Part shown: positions 7,688 to 15,048 of the stretch, piece by piece
How positions within the stretch are numbered: position 1 is the stretch's first letter
How the letters are laid out: each line of letters starts with the position of its first letter
NCBI RefSeq assembly: GCF_026626305.1
Contig: NZ_JAPNUE010000001.1
Location: forward strand, 372,001 to 436,000
Direction: 5' to 3'
Source of the DNA: Frigidibacter sp. RF13
GTDB lineage: Bacteria; Pseudomonadota; Alphaproteobacteria; Rhodobacterales; Rhodobacteraceae
DNA length: 64,000 bases
The notes under the pieces: generated by a model
Databases searched by the model: none
Told to the model about the DNA's origin: nothing
The model's input: only the letters and a program-made list of their open reading frames with translations
Position numbers and translations under genes: made by a program

Positions 7688-8461
7688 ATGACACTGGCGG
7701 GCAGAACGGCAATCGTGACGGGGTCGAATTCCGGCATCGGCCTGGGTGTGGCAGAGGCGCTTGCGGCGGCAGGTGCCGACATCGTGCTGAATTCCTTCAC
7801 CGACCGCGATGAGGATCACGCGCTCGCTGAGGCGCTCGGCAAGCGTCACAAGGTCCGCGCCCGCTATATCAAGGCCGACATGTCGCGGGGAGAGGAATGC
7901 CGGGCGCTGATCGCCGCGGCGGGCGGGTGCGACATTCTGGTGAACAATGCGGGCATTCAGCATGTGGCGCCGGTCGAGGAATTCCCGGTCGAGAAATGGG
8001 ACCAGATCCTCGCGATCAACCTGACGTCGGCCTTTCACACCAGCGCAGCCGCGCTGCCGGGGATGCGCGCGAAGGGTTGGGGGCGGATCGTCAATATCGC
8101 CTCGGCGCACGGGCTGACCGCTTCGCCCTACAAATCGGCCTATATCGCCGCCAAGCATGGCGTCGTCGGCCTGACCAAAACCGTGGCGCTAGAGGCGGCG
8201 GGGCAGGGGGTGACCTGCAATGCGATCTGCCCGGGCTATGTGCTGACGCCCTTGGTCGAGGCGCAGATCCCCGATCAGATGAAGGCCCACAAGATGGACC
8301 GCGAAACGGTGATCCGCGAGGTGATGCTCCTGCGCCAGCCATCGCGCCAGTTCGCGACGGTTGAACAGATCGGCGGCACGGTGGTCTATCTCTGCTCTGC
8401 CGCTGCAGATCAGGTGACGGGCACCACGATCAGCGTCGACGGCGGCTGGACGGCGCTCTGA
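7688..8461 (+). CDS. bdhA: D-3-hydroxybutyrate dehydrogenase (SDR)
   Basis: A 257-residue short-chain dehydrogenase that oxidises 3-hydroxybutyrate to acetoacetate with NAD+, the step that feeds polyhydroxybutyrate breakdown into acetyl-CoA. The nucleotide loop TGSNSGIG is at 11-18, NNAG at 86-89, and the catalytic residues are Asn111, Ser139, Tyr152 and Lys156. Residues known to hold the substrate carboxylate in this enzyme have counterparts at Gln91, His141 and Lys149. The C-terminus (TGTTISVDGGWTAL) is standard. Start at 7688, after GGGGACGGCGC. It stands alone between the sRNA terminator and the signalling operon. Confidence 0.88.
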   Translation: MTLAGRTAIVTGSNSGIGLGVAEALAAAGADIVLNSFTDRDEDHALAEALGKRHKVRARYIKADMSRGEECRALIAAAGGCDILVNNAGIQHVAPVEEFPVEKWDQILAINLTSAFHTSAAALPGMRAKGWGRIVNIASAHGLTASPYKSAYIAAKHGVVGLTKTVALEAAGQGVTCNAICPGYVLTPLVEAQIPDQMKAHKMDRETVIREVMLLRQPSRQFATVEQIGGTVVYLCSAAADQVTGTTISVDGGWTAL

Positions 8462-8523
8462 TCTCTCGCGCCCCAAAGCTATTCACGAAATTTCTTCCGG
8501 CTGCCTGCAGTCCGCGACCGGCT

Positions 8524-8552
8524 TTGACAGGAGCGTGGCACCTGTCAGATAG
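8524..8552 (+). promoter_or_regulatory. Promoter candidate overlapped by a perfect dyad
   Basis: TTGACA (8524-8529) and a weak -10 AGATAG (8547-8552) are 17 bases apart, 25 bp before the receiver gene. The perfect inverted repeat TGACAGG-N9-CCTGTCA (8525-8531 and 8541-8547) covers the -35 and the edge of the -10, as expected for a repressor site or autoregulation. Confidence 0.45.
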
Positions 8553-8576
8553 TGACCCCGGGGGGAACGGCGCAAA

Positions 8577-8966
8577 ATGCTACCAAGCCTGCTGGTGATC
8601 GAGGACGAGGCCCATATCGCCGAGGCGCTGCGCTTTCTGCTGTCGCGCGCCGGTTGGCAGGTCGAGGTCCATGCCGACGGCGCGACGGCAGTCGAGACGA
8701 TCCGGCGGCTTCAGCCTACGGCGCTGGTTCTCGATGTGATGCTGCCGGGCCGGTCGGGCTATGAGATTCTCGAAGAACTGCGTGCCGATCCGGCGCTTCG
8801 CGACCTGCCGGTCCTGATCCTCACCGCGCGCGGGCAGGAGCGGGAAAGGGCGCTGGCAGAGATGAAGGGCGCGAGCCTCTTCATGACCAAGCCCTTCGCC
8901 AATGACGAGCTGGTCGCCAATCTCAAGCGCCTCGCCGGCGATCCCGCCGCCACCCGGGCGGGCTAG
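8577..8966 (+). CDS. Stand-alone receiver-domain response regulator
   Basis: A 129-residue protein consisting of one CheY-like receiver domain: acidic pocket Glu9-Asp10, phospho-acceptor Asp53 (LVLDVMLPG), Thr83 and Lys105. There is no DNA-binding or enzymatic output domain. It is the first gene of a three-gene operon with a small membrane protein and an SLC5-linked histidine kinase, so it is probably that kinase's phosphorylation partner. In Vibrio/Pseudomonas CrbS-type kinases a receiver is fused to the kinase C-terminus and a separate LuxR-type CrbR acts downstream. Here the receiver is separate and an output protein is not visible. Confidence 0.85.
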   Translation: MLPSLLVIEDEAHIAEALRFLLSRAGWQVEVHADGATAVETIRRLQPTALVLDVMLPGRSGYEILEELRADPALRDLPVLILTARGQERERALAEMKGASLFMTKPFANDELVANLKRLAGDPAATRAG

Positions 8967-8969
8967 CGC

Positions 8970-9248
8970 ATGCGTCAGCCGCTCTTTCTTGCCCGCAAAT
9001 CCTACCGCCTGAGACGGCTTGTCGACGCCGCGCGCCTCCTGCCCTTTCTTGGCGCCTTTCTCTTCATCCTTCCGGTCTTCTGGCGAGACCCGGCGAGCGG
9101 GCAGAGCCGGACGGCGCCGGGCGCGGTCTTTCTCTTCATCGCCTGGGCGGGGCTGATCGCCGCAAGCGCGCTCATCGCCCGCCGCCTTGCGCGGACAGAA
9201 AGCGGCGATCCGGACGGGCCGGGTGCGCCGGAGGAGCGGCAGGGCTGA
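8970..9248 (+). CDS. Small two-helix inner-membrane protein
   Basis: A 92-residue protein with a basic start (MRQPLFLARKSYRLRRLVDA), two predicted membrane helices (LLPFLGAFLFILPVFW and GAVFLFIAWAGLIAASALIA), a basic linker and an acidic tail. It begins 3 bp after the receiver gene, and its stop overlaps the kinase start (TGATG), so all three are translationally coupled. Similarly placed short membrane proteins accompany SLC5-type transporters and kinases, where they are thought to help the transporter module. I infer an accessory role only from position. Confidence 0.75.
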   Translation: MRQPLFLARKSYRLRRLVDAARLLPFLGAFLFILPVFWRDPASGQSRTAPGAVFLFIAWAGLIAASALIARRLARTESGDPDGPGAPEERQG

Positions 9249-11977
9249 TGTCCTTCAACCTTCTCGTCATCGTCTGCCTTCTCTATGTCTCGCTCCTTTT
9301 CGCCGTGGCCTTCCTGGCCGAGCGGCGGGCCGAGGCGGGGCAGGGCGGCTGGCTGCGCTCGCCGCTGGTCTATACGCTGTCGCTGTCGATCTATTGCACC
9401 GCCTGGACCTTCTATGGCGCGGTCGGCTATGCGGCGCGTTCGGGGCTCGAATTCGTGACGATCTATCTCGGACCGACGCTTGTCTTCGCGGGTTGGCTCT
9501 GGATCGTGCGGAAACTCGTGCGCATCGGGCGGCGCGAAAGGGTGACCTCTATCGCCGACCTGATCTCGGCCCGCTATGGCAAGTCGAACCTGCTGGGCGT
9601 GGTGGTCACCGTGATCGCGGTTGCCGCATCGACCCCCTATATCGCGCTGCAGCTTCAGTCGGTGACCCTGTCGGTCGCGGTCTTTGCTGCCGACCGCCCG
9701 GCGGGATGGGCGCTGCCCGACGGCGGCGCTACGGCGGCCTGGGTGGCGGGGGGCCTTGCGCTTTTCACCATCCTCTTCGGCACTCGCAACCTTGACGCCG
9801 ACGAGCGCCACCATGGTGTCGTCACCGCCATCGCGCTCGAAGCGGTGGTGAAACTTCTTGCACTGCTCGCGGTTGGCATCTTCACCGTCTGGACGGTGGC
9901 GGACGGCTGGGCCGATGTCTACGCAAGGATCGAGGCCTCGCCCGTCGCCGAATGGCCGCTGCGGCCCGGCCGCTGGATCGGCCTGACCTTCGTTTCCGCC
10001 GCTGCCGTCCTGACCCTGCCGCGCATGTTCCAGGTGATGGTGGTCGAGAATGTCGACGAGCGCCATCTGACGACCGCCGCCTGGGCCTTCCCGGCCTATC
10101 TTCTTCTGATGAGCCTCTTCGTCCTGCCTATCGCCGTCGTGGGGCTTGAGCGCTTGCCGCAGGGCGCAAATCCGGACCTTTTCGTCCTGACGCTGCCCCT
10201 GGCCGAGGGGCGGGGCGATCTGGCGCTTCTGGCCTTCCTCGGCGGCTTTTCCTCGGCCACTTCTATGGTGATCGTCGCGGCGATTGCGCTGGCGACGATG
10301 GTATCGAACCATGTCGTAGTGCCGCTCTGGCTCTCGCTTCGCCCCGCGGGTGCGCGCGCTACGGGGGATGTGCGGGGGCTCGTGCTTCTGTCGCGGCGAT
10401 TGTCGATTGCCGCGATCCTCGGCCTTGGGCTCCTCTACTACCGGCTATCAGGCGGCTCCGCAGCGCTGGCGGCCATCGGCCTCATTGCCTTCGTGGGTGT
10501 TGCGCAGATCCTGCCCGCGATGATCGCGGGCCTCTTCTGGCGCGGCGCCACACGGGTCGGCGCTGGCCTCGGGCTTGTCACCGGCTTCCTGATCTGGCTC
10601 TACACGCTTTTCCTGCCCTCGTTCGGGGCCGACGGCATCCTGTCCGCAGAGATCATGGCGAACGGCCCGTGGGACATCGGCTGGCTTCGTCCGCAGGCGC
10701 TCTTCGGCACGGCCGCGCTCGACCCGCTTCTGCATGCGCTCTTCTGGTCGCTCGGGCTGAACAGTCTCGCGCTTATCACCGGTTCGCTTCTCTCCTTCCC
10801 CGGCCCGGTCGAACGCATCCAGGCTCTCGCCTTCGTCCGGGTATTCGAGGGCGACCGCGCGCGGCGCGGCTGGTCGCAGGGCGGCGCGGACGCCGAGGAG
10901 CTATTGACCCTCGCCCAGGGCATCCTCGGCGCCGACGAGGCGCTGGCTTTCTTCCAGGCCGAGGCGGCCTTTCAGGGCAAGGCCGGTTTCCTGCCCGACA
11001 CGACCCCCGATTTCATCGAAGCCTTGGAACGCCGCCTTGCCGGCGCGGTTGGCGCGGCCACGGCGCATGCGATGGTCGCCCAGTTCACCGGTGCCGCTAC
11101 CGTGTCGGCCGAGGAGCTGATGGCGGTCGCAAGCGAGGCAAGGGAGATCATCGAATATTCCGCCGAGATCGAGGCCAAGTCGGCCGAACTGGCCCGTACC
11201 GCCCGCGCGCTTGGCGAGGCGAACGACAAGCTGCGCGATCTGTCCGTGCAGAAGGACGCGTTTCTCAGCCAGATCAGCCATGAACTCAGAACCCCCATGA
11301 CCTCGATCCGCGCCTTTTCGGAAATTCTCGGCGACCCCGACCTGCCGCCCGATCTGCGCAGCCGCTATACCGGCGTGATCCGGGAAGAGGCGGTGCGGCT
11401 CACGCGCCTCCTCGACGACCTCCTCGACCTCGCGGTTCTGGAAAACCGCAAGCTGCAGATGAATGTGAAGGCCGGGAACCTCCATGACCTGATCAGCCGC
11501 GCGGTCGAGGCGGCATCGAACACGCGGCCCGAACGCCAGATGGTGGTGCGCCGCGATCTGGGGGCGGAGTTCCTGCCGGTCTTCACCGATACCGACCGGC
11601 TGGTACAGGTCTTCATCAACCTCATCTCAAACGCGCGGAAATATTGCGACGCGCCGGACCCGGAGCTGAAGATCCGCGCCCGCCGCAAGGGCGGGCGGAT
11701 CATCGTCGATTTCATCGACAATGGCGCGGGCATCCCGAAGAAGGATCAGGGCCTGATCTTCGAGAAATTCGCTCGCCTGACCGATACGGCAAAGGCGGGC
11801 GGCGCGGGTCTTGGCCTTGCGATCTGCCGCGAGATCATGGTCAACCTCGGCGGCTCGATCGCCTATCTGCCGGGGCAGGGGGGCGCGGCCTTTCGGGTGA
11901 CCCTGCCGGTGCGTCCGCAGACCTCGGCCGGACTCGAGGCGGCGGACGGACCCGCGCCGAAAGAAACCCTTTCGTAA
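9248..11977 (+). CDS. SLC5-transporter/STAC/histidine-kinase fusion (CrbS/CbrA-like sensor)
   Basis: A 909-residue inner-membrane sensor. Residues 1 to about 500 are a sodium:solute-symporter module with some 13 helices (FNLLVIVCLLYVSLLFAVAF, LVYTLSLSIYCTAWTFYGAV). Residues about 520-620 match the STAC linker found between SLC5 and kinase modules. A coiled segment (EIEAKSAELARTARALGEAN) leads to the HisKA domain with His678 (SQISHELRTP), followed by the HATPase with Asn795 (INLISNARKY), DNGAGIP and GGAGLGLAI. CrbS and CbrA regulate acetate, histidine or other carbon use. There is no C-terminal receiver, which is instead encoded two genes upstream. The sensed or carried solute is unknown. Confidence 0.88.
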   Translation: MSFNLLVIVCLLYVSLLFAVAFLAERRAEAGQGGWLRSPLVYTLSLSIYCTAWTFYGAVGYAARSGLEFVTIYLGPTLVFAGWLWIVRKLVRIGRRERVTSIADLISARYGKSNLLGVVVTVIAVAASTPYIALQLQSVTLSVAVFAADRPAGWALPDGGATAAWVAGGLALFTILFGTRNLDADERHHGVVTAIALEAVVKLLALLAVGIFTVWTVADGWADVYARIEASPVAEWPLRPGRWIGLTFVSAAAVLTLPRMFQVMVVENVDERHLTTAAWAFPAYLLLMSLFVLPIAVVGLERLPQGANPDLFVLTLPLAEGRGDLALLAFLGGFSSATSMVIVAAIALATMVSNHVVVPLWLSLRPAGARATGDVRGLVLLSRRLSIAAILGLGLLYYRLSGGSAALAAIGLIAFVGVAQILPAMIAGLFWRGATRVGAGLGLVTGFLIWLYTLFLPSFGADGILSAEIMANGPWDIGWLRPQALFGTAALDPLLHALFWSLGLNSLALITGSLLSFPGPVERIQALAFVRVFEGDRARRGWSQGGADAEELLTLAQGILGADEALAFFQAEAAFQGKAGFLPDTTPDFIEALERRLAGAVGAATAHAMVAQFTGAATVSAEELMAVASEAREIIEYSAEIEAKSAELARTARALGEANDKLRDLSVQKDAFLSQISHELRTPMTSIRAFSEILGDPDLPPDLRSRYTGVIREEAVRLTRLLDDLLDLAVLENRKLQMNVKAGNLHDLISRAVEAASNTRPERQMVVRRDLGAEFLPVFTDTDRLVQVFINLISNARKYCDAPDPELKIRARRKGGRIIVDFIDNGAGIPKKDQGLIFEKFARLTDTAKAGGAGLGLAICREIMVNLGGSIAYLPGQGGAAFRVTLPVRPQTSAGLEAADGPAPKETLS

Positions 11978-12034
11978 CCCTGATCAGGCAGGCTTTGACC
12001 GAGCCCCGCACGCTGGCGGAAGCGTCCGGGCGGC

Positions 12035-13135
12035 ATGATGAACGGGACGATGGACGCAAGCGACGACCAGATGCCTCTTGCCCGCAAGATCGCGGCGCAC
12101 CGGCCGCGCCCGGCGGAGGATGGCTTCAGCCTGGAACGTGCGCTCTTCACCGCGCTCGCGCGTGTGGCGGAACGGCAGTTGCACCTGCCCGTCGCGCTGC
12201 GCGAGGGCGGGCTGGCAAGCCGGACCGGGGGGGAGATCGCCGAACTGCTGCCGGATCATGCGCTTGTCCTGTTGATCGAGGGACCGGAGGGCGCGCTTGG
12301 GACAGCCGTGCTTGATCCGGGCACCCTGTCGGGTCTCTCCGAACAGCTGATGCTTGGCCGGATCGGCGCCACGCCGCCCGACCCGCGCAAACCTACGCGC
12401 ACCGATGCGGTGATGATGGCGGGTTTCCTCGATGCGGTTCTGACGGAATTCGACCAGCTTATAGCGGAGGAAGGCTTTTCGGGCGCGGGCTGGGCCACGG
12501 GTTTCCGCTACAGTGCCCACCTTTCCGATCCGCGCCCCTTGGCGCTGATGCTGGAAGCGCCGCTCTATCACGGCTTGCGCCTTTCGCTCGCGCTCGGTGG
12601 TGCCGAAGGACGGCCCGCACTCCTGTCGCTCGCCATGCCCGCCCGCGGCGCGCCCGCGCCGGCGCTGGCCGATTGCCCGCAAAGGATCGCAGCCGGGGCA
12701 GCGGAACCCTGGGGCGCGCCGCTTTCTCGGGTGATCGAACGGGTGGAGGTTGAGGTTGAGGCGGTTCTGGGCCGGGTCACGCTGCCGCTCGCCGACCTCC
12801 TGCGGCTCGAGGCGGGTCATTCCTTGCCGCTGTCGCGTCAGGCGCTCCATATGGTTCAGGTCGAGGGCGAAGATGGCAGGCTCATCTGCCTCGCCCAGCT
12901 CGGTCAGGGCAACGGCCATCGCATCCTGCGGCTGAGGCCCGCCGAGGAAGGGCAGCAGCCGATCGGCCTTGCCATCGGGCCGACGGTCGCGGTGCCTGCC
13001 TCCGAACAACCGCTCACACGCCCGCCCGCCCATGCGCCGACTGCGGCCGAGGATGGTCCGCTCGCCGCCGATCTGGCAAGCGCCGGTGGCCAGGGCGATA
13101 CCGTCCCCGCCGGATTGTCGGAAAGGGTCGCCTGA
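12035..13135 (+). CDS. FliM/FliN C-terminal (SpoA) domain protein
   Basis: A 366-residue soluble protein. The recognisable part is a SpoA domain at about 230-305 (LSRVIERVEVEVEAVLGRV, LADLLRLEAGHSLPLS, LGQGNGHRILRLR), as in FliM/FliN of the flagellar switch and in type III secretion C-ring proteins. The N-terminal two thirds match the FliM middle domain only loosely, and the tail is Pro/Ala-rich and disordered. The gene starts 57 bp after the sensor kinase, so it may be the last gene of that operon. No other flagellar or secretion gene lies in the window. It may be a genuine divergent FliM or a SpoA protein recruited to another complex. Confidence 0.75.
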   Translation: MMNGTMDASDDQMPLARKIAAHRPRPAEDGFSLERALFTALARVAERQLHLPVALREGGLASRTGGEIAELLPDHALVLLIEGPEGALGTAVLDPGTLSGLSEQLMLGRIGATPPDPRKPTRTDAVMMAGFLDAVLTEFDQLIAEEGFSGAGWATGFRYSAHLSDPRPLALMLEAPLYHGLRLSLALGGAEGRPALLSLAMPARGAPAPALADCPQRIAAGAAEPWGAPLSRVIERVEVEVEAVLGRVTLPLADLLRLEAGHSLPLSRQALHMVQVEGEDGRLICLAQLGQGNGHRILRLRPAEEGQQPIGLAIGPTVAVPASEQPLTRPPAHAPTAAEDGPLAADLASAGGQGDTVPAGLSERVA

Positions 13136-13207
13136 GCCGCGCGCAGCGGCTCATCCGCCCTGACAGGCGTCTTCGCCGCGAAGAGGGCTGAAAGGCCCGA
13201 TGAGCGG

Positions 13208-13615
13208 CTAGCCCAGCATCGGGCGCAATTGCTCCAGATTGTACCCCCAGCGCGCCGCCGCGCCAATCAGCTCATCCGCCGGGCGCTTGCCCGCCTGGGT
13301 CAGCGCCCAGGCGATGGACGAGCGGTTGCCGGACGCGCAATAGGCGAAGACCGGCCCGTCCGCCGCCATCGCCTCGGCCTGGCGGGCAAGGATCGCGGGT
13401 GAGAAATCGCCCGGCACGATCTGGTTGTCGACGAACTCAAGCCCTGCGGCCTCCACCGCCTTGCGCATCGCCTCCGAATGCAGCTCGGGCGGGATTTCCC
13501 GGTCGGGCCGGTTGCAGATCACCCGCACGAATCCCGCCGCCTTCAGGGCCGCGACATCCTCGGGCGCGATCTGCGGCGAGACCGCGTAACTCTCTGTCAG
13601 ATGCCGGATTTCCAT
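13208..13615 (-). CDS. Blh-like/TIGR01244 sulfur-transferase-phosphatase domain protein
   Basis: A 135-residue cytoplasmic protein of the phosphatase-like fold found in Blh (beta-lactamase-like hydrolase) and annotated as TIGR01244 sulfur transferase. The catalytic loop is Cys93-Ala-Ser-Gly-Asn-Arg98-Ser, equivalent to CX4R of rhodanese/DSP enzymes, and the protein opens MEIRHLTESYAVSPQ as the family does. GGAGGGAAG precedes the start. It is downstream of pmpB and pmpA on the same strand. In Xylella, Agrobacterium and Rhodobacter such genes lie in BigR/SqrR-controlled operons that handle sulfide and persulfide, so a persulfide-related role is likely. Confidence 0.82.
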   Translation of the reverse strand: MEIRHLTESYAVSPQIAPEDVAALKAAGFVRVICNRPDREIPPELHSEAMRKAVEAAGLEFVDNQIVPGDFSPAILARQAEAMAADGPVFAYCASGNRSSIAWALTQAGKRPADELIGAAARWGYNLEQLRPMLG

Positions 13616-13629
13616 GTGCTTCCCTCCGC

Positions 13630-14067
13630 TCAGGCCGCCGCGCCGAGCCGGGCGATCCGGGTCTTGAGGGCAGGCGCGGCGACCATACCCGCCACCATGG
13701 CGAGAAGGAAGAGGAGACCGCCCGCGCCGGAGAAGGTCGCCGTCGCCATCGCCGGGCCGGGGCAGAGGCCCGCGAGCGCCCAGCCCGCGCCGAAGAGGAT
13801 CGAGCCGAAGATCAGGTTCGGATCGAGGCGCACATCGGGTTTCGTCGGGAAGGCAGTGCCAAGCACCGACCCGCCGCGCACGCGGGTCATCTGCCAGGCG
13901 ATCGCCATCGGCAGGATCGCTCCCGCCATCACGAAGGCCAAGGTCGGGTCCCAGGCACCGAACAGGTCGAGCCAGCCCTGGACTTTCAAAGTATCGGTCA
14001 TGCCGGACAGAAGAAGCCCCAGCCCGAAGATCGCGCCCGCGAGCGCGGCGAAAAGGTTGCGCACCAT
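13630..14067 (-). CDS. YeeE/YedE-family half-transporter (PmpB-type)
   Basis: A 145-residue inner-membrane protein with four hydrophobic segments and the signature GLCPGPA (Cys102). Together with the next gene upstream it forms the two halves of a YeeE/YedE-type channel, each carrying one conserved cysteine, which in the bacterial TsuA relatives passes thiosulfate or sulfur species across the membrane. It starts one base after the stop of pmpA and is followed 14 bp later by the Blh-like gene, making a three-gene sulfur module. Confidence 0.85.
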   Translation of the reverse strand: MVRNLFAALAGAIFGLGLLLSGMTDTLKVQGWLDLFGAWDPTLAFVMAGAILPMAIAWQMTRVRGGSVLGTAFPTKPDVRLDPNLIFGSILFGAGWALAGLCPGPAMATATFSGAGGLLFLLAMVAGMVAAPALKTRIARLGAAA

Positions 14068-14068
14068 C

Positions 14069-14494
14069 TCAGATCGCTCCCAGCAGATGACGGAAGAACA
14101 GCATCGCCGCGCCCCCCGCCAGAATGAAGGTCACCGTCGCCGCGATCCCGCGCAGCGAAAGCCGCGAGATGCCACAGACCCCGTGACCCGAAGTGCAGCC
14201 GTTCGCAAGCCGCGTGCCGATGCCGACCAGCACCCCGGCCGCGATGATGACCGTGAGATTGTCGGTCAGGTGATTGTCATATCCGCCCCGCATTAGCACG
14301 AGCGCGCCCGGCACCAGGATGAGCCCGGCGAGGAAACTCAGCCGCTCAGACGCATTGCCCCACCCCGAGCGGTCGACAAGCCCTCCGATCAGGCCCGACG
14401 CGCCCATGATCCGGCCGTTCACCAAAAGAAAGATCGCTCCGGCGAGGCCGATCATCAGCCCGCCCGCGAATCCCATTATCCAGTCTTGTTGCAT
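14069..14494 (-). CDS. YeeE/YedE-family half-transporter (PmpA-type)
   Basis: A 141-residue membrane protein with about four helices and the conserved motif GTRLANGCTSGHGVCG (Cys100 and Cys107), the thiol site of YeeE/YedE proteins. First gene of the module pmpA-pmpB-blh-like. AAAGG lies upstream of the ATG at 14494. It is transcribed divergently from a TraR/DksA-type gene, and a perfect AT-rich inverted repeat (14529-14546) in the shared intergenic region is well placed for an ArsR-type (BigR/SqrR) sulfide-responsive repressor. No such repressor gene is adjacent, unlike in Xylella. Confidence 0.85.
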   Translation of the reverse strand: MQQDWIMGFAGGLMIGLAGAIFLLVNGRIMGASGLIGGLVDRSGWGNASERLSFLAGLILVPGALVLMRGGYDNHLTDNLTVIIAAGVLVGIGTRLANGCTSGHGVCGISRLSLRGIAATVTFILAGGAAMLFFRHLLGAI

Positions 14495-14528
14495 TTCGCG
14501 CGCCTTTCAGACGTTTCTCTTCATACAT

Positions 14529-14546
14529 ATATTGAAATGAGAATAT
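14529..14546. promoter_or_regulatory. AT-rich inverted repeat, candidate BigR/SqrR-type operator
   Basis: ATATT-N8-AATAT is a perfect 5-bp dyad in an A+T-rich island, 35 bp before the pmpA start and 79 bp before the TraR-like start. ArsR-family persulfide sensors bind such AT-rich dyads upstream of pmpAB/blh genes. The assignment rests on position and symmetry only. Confidence 0.45.
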
Positions 14547-14624
14547 GACAAGAGCCGAAAGGTTTGACTTGCGTCAAAGCCCGGGCTTTTGCAGCCTCAT
14601 ATTCAGGCAGACGAAGGAGTTGCC

Positions 14625-14984
14625 ATGAATTCGCCCGACACATCGCTCGACGCCCGCCGCACGCAGTTGACCGGCCGACAATCGTTCCTGCTCAAGCGTC
14701 TCAACAAGATCGAGACGGAGCTTGACGCGCATGAAGCCAAGGATTTCGAGGAAATGGCGACCGAGCGCGAAGGCGACGAGGTGCTCGAGGACCTTGGCCA
14801 TTCCGCCCAGCATGAACTCAGGATGATCGAGGCGGCGCTCAGGCGGATGGAAGAGGGCGAATACGGCTATTGCACGACTTGCGGGTCAGAGATCGACGCC
14901 AACAGGCTCGACCTCATTCCGGCGACGCCTTTCTGTGCCTCCTGCGCCTCACGCCATGATGCCGATCGCGGCAGGCACGGATAA
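14625..14984 (+). CDS. TraR/DksA-type zinc-finger protein
   Basis: A 119-residue protein with a helical N-terminal half (coiled-coil-like, acidic) and a C4 zinc finger: Cys83, Cys86, Cys104 and Cys107 (YCTTCG and FCASC). DksA-family proteins bind in the RNA polymerase secondary channel and modulate initiation with ppGpp; short TraR/YbiI-type members can act without it. Start at 14625 with AAGGAG five bases before. It is divergent from the pmpA module, sharing its intergenic dyad. Its length is short for true DksA (about 150), so the RNA polymerase role is family inference. Confidence 0.85.
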   Translation: MNSPDTSLDARRTQLTGRQSFLLKRLNKIETELDAHEAKDFEEMATEREGDEVLEDLGHSAQHELRMIEAALRRMEEGEYGYCTTCGSEIDANRLDLIPATPFCASCASRHDADRGRHG

Positions 14985-15048
14985 GGCGTTGAAATTGCCG
15001 CCGGTCTGACAGAGACTTGCCTTAACAGGCGGATAATACCGGGGCGTC

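Noticed and set aside
15005..15040. Promoter for the fad gene (CTGACA ... GATAAT)
   Set aside because: The spacer is about 20 bp, too long for a confident call.
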